NCBI RefSeq assembly: GCF_037975245.1
Contig: NC_092566.1
Coordinates: forward strand, 18,447,001-18,511,000
DNA length: 64,000 bases
Source of the DNA: Apostichopus japonicus
Lineage: Eukaryota > Echinodermata > Holothuroidea > Aspidochirotida > Stichopodidae
Reading direction: 5' to 3'
A program made the position numbers and the translations under genes. Shown here one piece after another: positions 12,101 through 24,100 of the stretch (positions are counted from its first letter, which is position 1; each line of letters opens with the position of its first letter). The notes beneath the pieces were generated by a model. The model had not been told where the DNA came from. It ran no database searches and saw nothing but the letters and a program-made list of their open reading frames with translations.

Positions 12101-15100
12101 TATTTATTTTTTTTTGGGGGGGGGAGGTTGAGGTGTGGAAGTTGTTCATCATGTGTGTCTGAATCACATAGGCCTATGATAATGGTGGGGTATGCGCTCT
12201 CCTTTAACTGAAGAATATGGAGTAACAACTTGTTGTTACTCTCTCTATCTAGCGAGATAGAGAGTGGTCCAGATAGCTGGGTGAGTATGATGAAAACTCA
12301 ATGCAAAAACAGACCCGTTTGAGAGAACTTTATGTCTGGAATAAATATATGTTGTCAATCAGCTTCAGTAACAACCAACAATACATGCTATGTGACAATG
12401 GTGTTAAAAACCAACAGCTGTAACACATACTGTAGTACAAATGGCCATGACAACCTTTTGCTTCTTGGAGGGGTTGGAGGGGGGGTGGATCAGGGGATGG
12501 AGGGCAGTTTGCACTGAGTTGATTTAAGCTCACAGTGCCTTAACTGAAGTGATAATAATGCTGTCTTCAGGTTAGGAGCTATACTACTTCTTGTAACATT
12601 TTCTTACATTACTGTTTGTTTGGTATACTCTGGTATTGTATTTACCATCAGTGCACATTTGGAATAAAATGAATAGAGATCACTAATCTTGAGTGGACAG
12701 ATTATGATACAAAACATCAAGGATCTGATAGTATTGGCAATGATTCACTGTAACCTGTAGGATCCAGTTAACCAAAATTGAGATTCATATTGATGGACAT
12801 AATGTGACTTCTTTGCTTGAAGTAAGGTACCAAGCAGTTCATTATTAAACTGACAGTGGTAGCTAGTCTATTATATTTTCCGTTTGTTAACAGATGTTGA
12901 TATTCATGAAATAGTCACTGTTAATGAACAGAATTTGTTCTTCTCTTCCACTTATTTCTTGAATGATACTTTTCAATTTCTGTAGACATATTTCATGGGA
13001 TAATAGCCCTTTCTGGATTTGAAGCAACATTAGTCTAGAAAGTTTGAGTTTACAAGAATATTGAGTGCTGAACAAACAGCAACTTGTGAAGATATCTCTC
13101 AAAGATTACCGTACATGGATTTGGGATCATGCATAGATTATTGACATGGCGTTTTAGAAAACATCCCAGTTGGCACAAATTGAAATGTGAGCATTTTGTT
13201 TTGTTGTTTTCTGCCAAAGTTTGTGTCTTTTGTGATGTGTAATCAAGTAGTTACAGTCTACAGTACATATTGTACATATAATGGTAGTTTTTGGCCTTGG
13301 CACACACTCAACATGACAGCTGTGGCCTACTGACCTTAAGTACATGAATAAGTCTTCAAATGGCTGTTGCTGCTGCTGGGGTGTTAGATATTGACTGGTG
13401 AAGACTGGCAAGTATTGCTGTATGTAAGGAAGTAGTAGATATTTCCACTTTACATCAATAGGTTTGTAAATTATCCAATGTTCAATGACATCATCTATGC
13501 ATGGTGCATTATTCATGCCCTGATTCTCTGATACACATGTCTAGAATGCACTGAAAATTACAATTTTCTTTCACGTTTATTTTTGCAGGAAAATTTTTGT
13601 TGGTGGTCTAAGCTATGGAACAAATGAAGGTAAGGTTTTGGTTGAACCCTACTGTGTGTTTTCTTGTGGTTCTTATTAAGAATCAGAACAGTTTGGTTGT
13701 TGCCCCCGTGTGCAACTTGTGTGCAATTAAACGTGTGGACGTGGTAGGTTCATTGTTGCAACTTACTTCAATGATGAAAGTTGGAATGGTTGCACATGAC
13801 TTCATGGCTTTAGAGCAGAAAATCATAAAAAATACCTGCTTTCTAAGAGCAGATTGCGACTTAAAATTCTCCCGTGCCATGGTTTGCTTCAGATAGGGGA
13901 GAGCAAAGTTTTGAACATTTTCATCATCATACATGTGCTGTGTTGTAACATGATTCTTATTATTGTATCTTGTTGTAGATTATGCTCAAGGCACCTTCCA
14001 TTATTAGACAGGGCCTTAATCTTCTCTTTCAGTTATGATAGGTGGTTGATATTAATATTTATGGCAAGGGTTGAATGCAGAGTAAATGTGATATAATTAA
14101 CATGTATAAATGCTCCCATCTATGTACATTCATAGAAAAGATGATATCAGCACTGTTGAGGTGTGTGACTGCAGCATTAAAAGTGTTTAAGACTGTGTAT
14201 ACCTTTATAGTACACAGAGCCTTTGCACTGAAAATAGTTCAAATATCCCTGCATGCTTTTAGTAATATGCAAGTACATTGATGTCTTAATGATTCAACAA
14301 GTTGATAGTAAAGTTGATAACTTTCTAAAAATGTGAAAGGTATATCCTCTGTAGAAGTATTAATATTCAACCAGCCAGACATTGGCAATATTCATTACAT
14401 GCATATTCATAGAACTGATCATAAAGCCTGAATCTGCAAACTTTGCTGTAACATTCATTTCCAAAAGCACAACCAAAGCGTCAGAACAGAGTAACACAGT
14501 TTTTTAATCCATTGCCGGAGGCTGAAGGAATCTATGTGATGCCATGTATGTGTACATGTGTGGGTGGGTGGGTGTGTGTGTGACACTTGCTTGTAAACAC
14601 CGTAACTCAAAATGTTCATGGTGGATTAACTTCATATTTGGTATGCGGTTCCGTCTTATTGAGTACAAGAACCCTATTGTTTACTGTGAAGTTCAATGGT
14701 CATTTGTGGTCAATAGAGGTCAAAGTCTGAAAACTTTGTAAACATGATAACTCAAAAAGTACATCTTTGTTGAACTTCATACATGGTATGCAGATCCATC
14801 CTGGTGAGTACAAGAACCCTATTGAAATTGGTGGATGTCAACGGTCATTTGCAGTCAACATTTAAGTCAAAGTTTGAAATTCTTGTAAACTTGATGAATT
14901 AATGCGTACAATTACTCTGTGAATTCTTCAATGCTATGATTTTCTTTTGGTGAATATATAGTTTGGTCAAATTCAGTTTAGTTTAGTATTGTGAAGGGGC
15001 TCTTTAGGTCTTCGACAACACATACAACGATCCAAGAAACGAAATCTGCTTCAAAGAGTTGATAGTCTTATTTTAACACACTCAAGGGCCCTTGTCAGTT

Positions 15101-18100
15101 TTCACCCTGAGCTTCAAGGAGTCTACAGGTACTCAAATTGTGCAAAACTTGGCTCAAGTGATCAACAAGTTATCTCAATTGGTCTCAAAATTGGCCATTT
15201 TCTCTGTGATTTATACTACTGTATGACTTTAGTCACTGGTACTTTGTGAAAATATTTCACAGTGTATAAACAATGTCATGTAGAGCTCTCATTCATTATT
15301 AAATAGCAATTATTAAAGGGATGGTTGGTGGCAGAACTGATTTGCTAGCTCAAAGTTGGTAAAAAAAAGTGTCCTTTTATTCATACTTCTACATGTCTTT
15401 ATTTCACATAGGAAGACTGTTCTTTCTGGATATTGGAACATTTAGGAATACAAATTCTATACTGTAAAATCCTTACCAGTGAATGCAACATTTGGTTCAT
15501 GCTCATAAGTGAGTGATACACATTAGAACTGAAAATAGCTGATCTTTCTGGTTCTCACTTAATATTTGGACAAATTTAACTCACTTGCTTTACATTAGTC
15601 AGATAGTTATTTGGAATTTGAACAATTTACATGGCAAGGAATCACAAAGTCACCTAGCTATTTGGTTGCATTCTACTATGAAGTTTAGGTGCTTGTAACA
15701 ATTGTTCACTGTTTACATAGTGGCAAAACCATGTACTAAATGGAATTTCCCTAACAGAAGGATTAAAGAGTCATTGTAATTGGGTTCAGTTACACCTTCC
15801 ACAGACAAAACAGACTGTTTGTATGCACTGAAGTGACACTATTAGGAAATAAAGTTCAGTTATTAGCATACACTGTGCAGACTCACATCACATGTTACAA
15901 CCCTTTGGCCTTCTGTAGATGTGACATCACAGAATGACATCATTTTCTACCTGAAGACCTACTATTTGGAAGTGTAACTGGAATGCGATTGGAATTATCC
16001 CCAAATAAAATCACTTGACCTTATCAGCCTCTTGGTTTCTTTAACATGGCCACCTATTGTAAAAGCATACCAAAATATGTCATGGTCTAGTTCAAAGTGC
16101 CCTCGATGTTTGAAGTAAATTTTTGGGTTGAGAGGCTAAGTATGCAGTTTTTAGCATGTTAGTATTGTAGGTAATGCTCATGACCTCCAGCAGTGGTGTC
16201 TGTACTGCTGTAATAATGTAAAGGGAGCCTTGGTTAGGATCAAAGTGGTAGCAGGGAGCCTTGGTTAGGATCAAAGTGGTAGCAGGGAGCCTTGGTTAGG
16301 ATCAAAGTGGTAGCAGGGAGCCTTGGTTAGGGTCAAAGTGGTAGCAGGGAGCCTTGGTTAGGATCAAAGTGGTAGCAGGGAGCCTTGGTTAGGGTCAAAG
16401 TGGTAGCAGGGAGCCTTGGTTAGGGTCAAAGTGGTAGCAGGGAGCCTTGGTTAGGATCAAAGTGGTAGCAGGGAGCCTTGGTTAGGATCAAAGTGGTAGC
16501 AGGGAGCCTTGGTTAGGATCAAAGTGGTAGCAGGGAGCCTTCGTTAGGATCAAAGTGGTAGCAGGGAGCCTTGGTTAGGATCAAAGTGGTAGCAGGGAGC
16601 CTTCGTTAGGATCAAAGTGGTAGCAGGGAGCCTTGGTTAGGATCAAAGTGGTAGCAGGGAGCCTTAGTTAGGATCAAAGTGGTAGCAGGGAGCCTTGGTT
16701 AGGATCAAAGTGGTAGCAGGGAGCCTTGGTTAGGATCAAAGTGGTAGCAGGGAGCCTTGGTTAGGATCAAAGTGGTAGCAGGGAGCCTTGGTTAGGATCA
16801 AAGTGGTAGCAGGGAGCCTTGGTTAGGATCAAAGTGGTAGCAGGGAGCCTTGGTTAGGATCAAAGTGGTAGCAGGGAGCCTTGGTTAGGATCAAAGTGGT
16901 AGCAGGGAGCCTTGGTTAGGATCAGAGTGGTAGCAGGGAGCCATGGTTAGGATCAAAGTGGTAGCAGGGAGCCTTGGTTAGGATCAGAGTGATAGCAGGG
17001 AGCCCTGGTTAGGGTCAAAGTGGTAGCAGGGAGCCTTGGTTAGGATCAGAGTGATAGCAGGGAGCCCTGGTTAGGATCAAAGTGGTAGCAGGGAGCCCTG
17101 GTTAGGATCAAAGTGGTAGCAGGGAGCCTTGGTTAGGATCAAAGTGGTAGCAGAGAGCCTTGGTTAGGATCAAAGTGGTAGCAGGGAGCCTTGGTGAGGA
17201 TCAAAGTGGTAGCAGGGAGCCTTGGTGAGGATCAAAGTGGTAGCAGGGAGCCCTGGTTAGGATCAAAGCTGTAGCAATACTAAATAACAGTTGTTATATG
17301 TTCAGGTACCTGTGTCTTTCCTATCCTGCTGGAGTATTAATGATCAGATTGCAATCATATATTAGTGCATACTATACTTACTGCAGTTGTCATGCTGTAT
17401 TGTTAGCTTTTGACATATAAAGGTCTGCTACTCTGAATTATTCAATATGCAGACAGCTAGTATTTGTGGCAAATACTTATTTTCAAATTGCAGGTTGAAA
17501 AAATATTTAACCATGTGAACATTGCACGGAGTCCAGCTACTTCAGAGTCCGAGCCTAGTCCAAGTCTAAGAGCATGACAGGATTTGAGTCCTCCAGCTCT
17601 GCATTGAGGCTTCCAAAACTGCCAGTGTACCTCATATCATGTTCACTTTCAGACCTCCTTTATTAAGCTTTCAGCAATGAAGTTAAGTTATTATGGATAG
17701 CTATATAAGTGAAAGGTTCCTTGTGAGCAATCAGTTGTTTGAATTTTGCCCAGAAACCAACTAAATCATTTAATCAGTTAATTGTTGAAGATTGCTGAGA
17801 GTGATTACTCAGATATGGCATAGTGAATTGCTGTCCATGCTAATGGAGTTGTACAACAAATGAATTGTATAGTGCACTTGTTTTACACAGATGCTTGTTT
17901 TTTGTTGGAGTCTGGTGATAAACTAACTTCATTAACCTCAGAATGCATATGACGTTATTACCATTGCAATGTTTTCTGTAATTCTTTTAATCTTCTGTCC
18001 TGATTTTTCCCAAACAGAGCATTTAACGTCCAAGCAGAATTGTATTATTGCTATGTGTTGTTGTTGTTATTTTACAGAAAAGCTTAGAAACCACTTCAGC

Positions 18101-21100
18101 AAATGGGGACATGTGGTCGATGTGGAGGTCAAGCGGGGATATGACAAAAGATCACGAGGCTTTGGCTTTGTTTTATTTCAAGATGCAGAGGGCTGTGCCA
18201 AGGTAGGAAGGACTAGTGTTAGTTACTCTCAATAAGGACGGATACATCAATAATAAAATATGCCATTGGTTAATAAAATCACACAAAAAAGTAATAAAAC
18301 TTGATAAAGCTGTCCTGGTCAGAGTTTCTACTTGCCTTTGTCTATTTAATCTTACAAATATAACAGACATGAAATGTTAGATAGTGAAACAGCTGATTTT
18401 GGTTCCCATTTTAATACCTGTGCTATTCCCTAATTAGGTTCTCAAATGCCAATCTTTCTCTGGAAGAAGCATTGTCTTGAAATAGTATAGTGAGCAAGTT
18501 CTCTCTTGATTGACCAGGGTTGAGAGGAAAGTGTTTAGCTGGTCCTTTAGAAATAGTAATGTAAGTTGGAACACTCTACCACAAGTGTGATAATCTCTTG
18601 TAACTTACAGGATAATTGACTTAGTATTTGCAACAGGTCCATCAGTGTTTGAACACATTTCCATTTTATTGGGCTCCTGCCCCCCCCCCCCCCCCCATGT
18701 TCTTTTTACAAATAGAATACATTTTCTATGAAAGTAAACACCTAATGTAAAGTGCACTATTTAGTATTTGAGCAATTGTGTAGTTGAGTGTGTTTATGCC
18801 TTTAACCTTACTTCATAAAATTATCATAATTTTGTTCAGGTACAGTAACCTAAACCTGGAAGAACTTTAAAAATCCATAGATGTGTAGAGTTTGAGGGTG
18901 GGATTGGAAGGAGCTGAGGTTGGAGATTGGACAGCATTGTTATGTTAATTACAAGTTCTTTAACAGAAAGTCAAATAACCCTAACCCTGGAAAATTATGG
19001 GTCATAGTAAAATACCCCATGGAAATCAAATCCCCTTTTCCAAAGTTTGGGTATGGAAGACACTAGAGTCATTAACATATAGTAACCCTATCAGAAAAAA
19101 AATAATTAATGTGATCATTTGCTGATAATTGTTCCTGAAACCTGTACACCTTTGCTCGAAACTTTCAGTAAGTCTGCATGTTGAGCATTCTGTATAACCT
19201 GTAGTATTTTTAAATACCTGGCAACATTTCTTTCTTTGCTCTTATTGGTTGCTTAAATGCCAGCATTTTAGAGACATGTGTAATTGCTTCTCTGCTCATT
19301 ATGTTTTATTAAAGAAATGTATGTGTAGTAGACATTGAAGGTCTGTCATTTAGTCTGGTTATCTCTGAGGAGAGTACCTACTCTACCATACAACCAATGA
19401 TTTTTTCCAATTGAGGTTTGTACTTTTAGAACCTCTGCTCTTTACGTTAATGTTGTACAATTCAAGTGTGAAGGGATGTTTTACAGCACCGAGCTTGGAA
19501 TATTAAATTTAGTGTTCAAATCTTGGTTAAGAGTTGTGGATTAGAGTTTGGAAGGCCCTGTGCTACTATACATATTTGCAATTTTACAAGCAATTTGCCC
19601 ATATTACACTTATAACATTTGCCCAGTTACATAGCATAAGTTGCCCATACTGTACATAGCATTTGCCCATGTTACGTAGCATTTTACTATGTTGATAACC
19701 TGATATATTATTCTAGGCTATGCGAATTTCTTGTTAGACATATTACAACATGGACGGTGTTTCTAGCTTTTGACCATTCAGTAGTTTATTTAAAAGATCA
19801 GTATTCAGTACCCTCCTGGAAGACAGCAATTTATCTCTGGAATGTTTAATCTTCGTATCAAATAGCATCTGTGCTTGTTTGCTTTATCTTAGTATGAGTC
19901 TGTAAATGCTTAGTGACTGTGTAAAGTGTCTGCTTAGTTCTGGAATATTTCAAAGTGCTGGAGTAGTCATTGGCTGTGCCAAGTCAAACTCAACTAACAA
20001 ATATGCTGCTCATGTGCTTGAGTTGAACAGATGGTAATTTTGCATGCAACATGTAACAGTTTCACATAGTAACAGCCTGTAGGCAACCATTGCATCAAGC
20101 GAGAGTATGGTTTATTATGCAAACTGTCAGTTATTGAAGGGCAGCAAACGTTTTTCAGGGCTCCTCAAAGTTGGCACATTTATGTGGAGCCTAGCCAATT
20201 TCATGAAGAAATTATGATTCCTGAGATATCTGATGACCTCTTGTGTCTTGTTTAGCTGACACAGAATGTTTTCTTTCAATTTTCAATGTTTAATACAAAG
20301 TGAAAACCCAATGGCCCAGAAATGTTGTCATGTTAAACATGGTAAGGAATCACTAAACCTGATGGTTTTCTGGATGAATAAGTTGTTTTCCGTACACTTT
20401 TCCACATAGATCTGTATTAATCATGTGCATTCAAAATGCAACAATCATTAAGTCTTGTAATTATTCTTCATAATTAAACATAACCCAAGTAACCAATGAA
20501 CCCTTTTTTGTGTGATATTTTAGTGTTGAATAGTGCTTATCGGAAATGGAACAAAATCAGTACAATAGCTACTTTAACTAGAGCAGGCCAATACCACTCT
20601 GTGCAGGAAGGTGTATGCATAGGCCAATATGAAAGCAGCTTGAAGCATTATATTGTGGATGAAGGGAGGTAGAGAATCTAGACTACAAATGGCCAGAATT
20701 ATGCAGATGGTATGATGTCATGAATTGGTTGGAATACTGACATGGGTCAAGACTACTGACCCATCTCTGCCTCGATATGTTCTTTTAAGTATGATCATCT
20801 GTAATGGAATCATCTCTTCTTATGTACATAGGCCTTGGCAGCTGGAAAACACGAGCTTGACCAGAAGACCATTGATCCCAAGATGGCAGTTGCAGTCACG
20901 AAACCAAAGAAACTGTTTGTCGGTGGCATCAGCCATGAGGTCACTGTTGATGACATCAAAGAGTACTTCGGTAAATTTGGAACGGTAAGGAATCACTGTT
21001 AGTCTGCAAACAGTCAATATTGATTCAGGGTTGGCGTCAGCAACAGTAATGTAAATTTAGGACATTAAGAAGTGGTTTTCACTTGAGAGTGGAGTGAAAT

Positions 21101-24100
21101 AGAGCGAAAGTTGGGACAGTCAAGGAATGACGGTAGGTTTGGAGACAGTAAAGATTGCTTTAGCGCCAGCAGCAGTAACGTAAGGCTGTTAATTTGAAAC
21201 ATTAAGGAGTGGTTGTAACTTTAGGAGTGGGGGGGGGGGGGAATACAGCTTAACTTGGGACAGTAATGCATGAATGTTGGCATGTATTACCTTTTTGTTA
21301 TATTCAAGAGAAGATGGCAATGCGTTATTTATGTCTCTTTATGAAGACTTTATTTCTTCCCTCGTTCATTGCAGATAACAGATTCAGAAATTCCAGTTTC
21401 AAAAGATGAGGGCAAGCACAAAGGCTTTGCATTCCTAATGTTCGAAAAATCTGAGTCGGTCACGAACATTGTTAAAGACCCGTATCATTACATCAAAGGA
21501 AAGGTATTTCAAGTAGTATCTTGATTATATTTCAATTTGTTTAATGTAACCTTTTAACTACTTTTGTCTCTTAGATAGAGAATTTGTGCATATGATGAAC
21601 TTATTGCAAACTAATGAAAAGACGAAATAATAATGTCCCAATGATGTGTTGTGCTTACGTGTTGAATTAGAAATTAAGGAAAGTTAAGTATTGTTCCTTA
21701 GTCTTGGTATATTTTTTATACAATGCTATACTCAAATATCTTCAGGATGTGTTTCATTAGTATGACCTTGCAACTTTTATGTCAAATAACAATGAAGTTT
21801 CCAAACTTGTAGCCATTCAGCTTTCCAGAAATGATTAAAATACATGAAAATGTTTCTCAAGTGATGAACATTTAGAATCAACTGGAATCATTTTTTTCTC
21901 TCTGATTAATTTGTTAAAACAAAGAAATATCCGAAACAGTGTTGTAGTTAAAAGTAGATCAGCGTAAATTGTATGTTGAGAAATACCTGACAAGTTTAGT
22001 CAAGTTTCAGGAAGTCAGAGACCAAAGTCAAAACCTTAAATGATGGTTAATTTATGGTCTAGTTTGGCAATAGTTTGTGATTTAATATAATCCGGTAATA
22101 ATATAAACCTGCAGTACATGCTGAATGGCTCCACACCTTGTGATCATTATTAAGCAATTCTTGTCATATATTTCTGATAAAAGTGTCCCCAATTGGAAAA
22201 AGGAAAGACATAATGGGCACATGATATTAATAATACATCCTGTGACATCATCATTTATGATGTAATCATCCTTTTGTTAGAAAGTGAAAATAGTTATAAG
22301 GGTTGTTTCATCAGAAAGTGACATTGCATGGATGTATGTCAAGTCACATGATCCATCAAATTGTAGTGCCTTTGGGTGTTAACTTTATGTCTCTCTGACA
22401 AAGCTGTGTAAAATTCACACTGACTTGGACACCATCTTTCTGACTTAACAGATCCTATATGGTTCAGTCATTCACATGATGTGATTAGCAATCCATTACA
22501 GGATATTTTGTGTCCCACAAGTGTAATCAATCGTTAATATTTCTTGATTCTTGTAAGTGTTATTTATAGTAGATGACTTTTAACAGTAAATAAACAACTC
22601 CCTTTAATTAATAACAATGATGAAATGGGATGTTGGTGGCAGAGCTGTTTTGCCAGCTCATACTTTGTAAAAGAATATGTCAAATGTGCTCATAGGTAGA
22701 TCATGTATGTCTATATTTCACATAGGAAGACTGTTCTTTCTGGATATTGAAATATTTTGGAATAAAATTTTATATTGTAAACTCCTAACCAGTTGAATTA
22801 ATTGTTTGATGCCCACAAGTGGTGCTACAAATTAATAGCTGGAAAATTTCTGGTCGTTTCTGGTTCTCACAAAATTCTTAGTAAAAATGTTCTCACTTGC
22901 TCTACATTAGTCAGAAAGTTATTTTGGAATTTCAAACTACATCTATGGCAAGGAATCACAAAGCCTTCAGGACCTCTATTGTTTTTTTGTTCATTTCATG
23001 TTTGGCATCAGTTTTCATAACTAGCTGCCTGTCTTGAAACTTTCTTATCCATGACATTATTGTGAAGTTATTCACTGATAATGCAAAGCGAGTGAATCCT
23101 TTGGCATCATTACGGTACACGCTGAATTTTCCTGCTGTTGTTGTATTTTCAGTATCGGTGTGAAGTGAAGCGTGCGGTTTCCAGAGATGAGCACCACCAG
23201 AGGATTCTCTACGGTAACACAGGTTATTACAGCCAGTATGCCAGTGGCTATGGTTTCCAACAACTTGGCACCAACGGAGCTGCATCTGGGAGAGGAAGGG
23301 GATACAGGGGAAGGGGAGGTAAGGTCACCACTCTGAGAAAAGATTAAAAAAGGAAAGCATGGATCTCTTGCATGGTAATCTGGAGTAACTTCAACAGACC
23401 AAAGTCTCATCAAGTTACTTTTGATTCTGTGCCTGGTGGATTCATAGAAAATCAATTCACCATTTAGTAATCTCATTTTGAACTTAATTTATGTGGTTTG
23501 TGTTACCCAAAGAATCAATTGCAAGTAACAAAAATGAAATTTCATTATTTACAGTTGCACATCTGTAGCTCATTCTATGCTACTGTATGCTACTGATTCC
23601 ATTGTTCAAAATTGTGACCACTTTGTCATTCCATGAGTTGCAGGTCCGTCTTACACCACCATCTGTTATGCTAACAGACCAGGTTGCCAGTGGTACCATG
23701 TCATTACATATGTTGCTGGTCCAGCTAACACCACCATCTGTAATGCTAAGGAACCAGGTTGCCAGTGGTACCAAGTCTTACATATGTTGCAGGTCCAGCT
23801 AACACCGCCATCTGTTATTCTAAGGAACCAGGTTGCCAGTGGTACCAAGTCTTACATATGTTGCAGGTCCAGCTAACACCACCATCTGTAATGCTAAGGA
23901 ACCAGGTTGCCAGTGGTACCAAGTCTTACATATGTTGCAGGTCCAGCTAACACTGCCCGCCATCTGTTATTCTAAGGAACCAGGTTGCCAATGTTACCAT
24001 GTCACTACATATGTTGCTGGTCCAGCTAACACCACCATCTGTAATGCTAAGGAACCAGGTTGCCAGTGGTACCAAGTCTTACATATGTTGCTGGTCCTGC

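Larger units (their letters stand above)
13630..18077 (+). other. hnRNP intron 2
   Basis: Non-coding. It contains a GT/GGGT microsatellite (about 14555-14582), two units of a dispersed half-site repeat (14585-14890), copy A of a 340-bp dispersed repeat (15313-15650) and the 31-bp minisatellite. No coding signal was seen in the rest. Confidence 0.6.

Noticed and set aside
13154-13516. 120-codon minus-strand ORF next to hnRNP exon 2
   Set aside because: No domain or family motif, no splice support, and antisense within an intron.
16223-17277. CRISPR-like array
   Set aside because: Units are contiguous with no unique spacers. It is a minisatellite in a eukaryotic intron.
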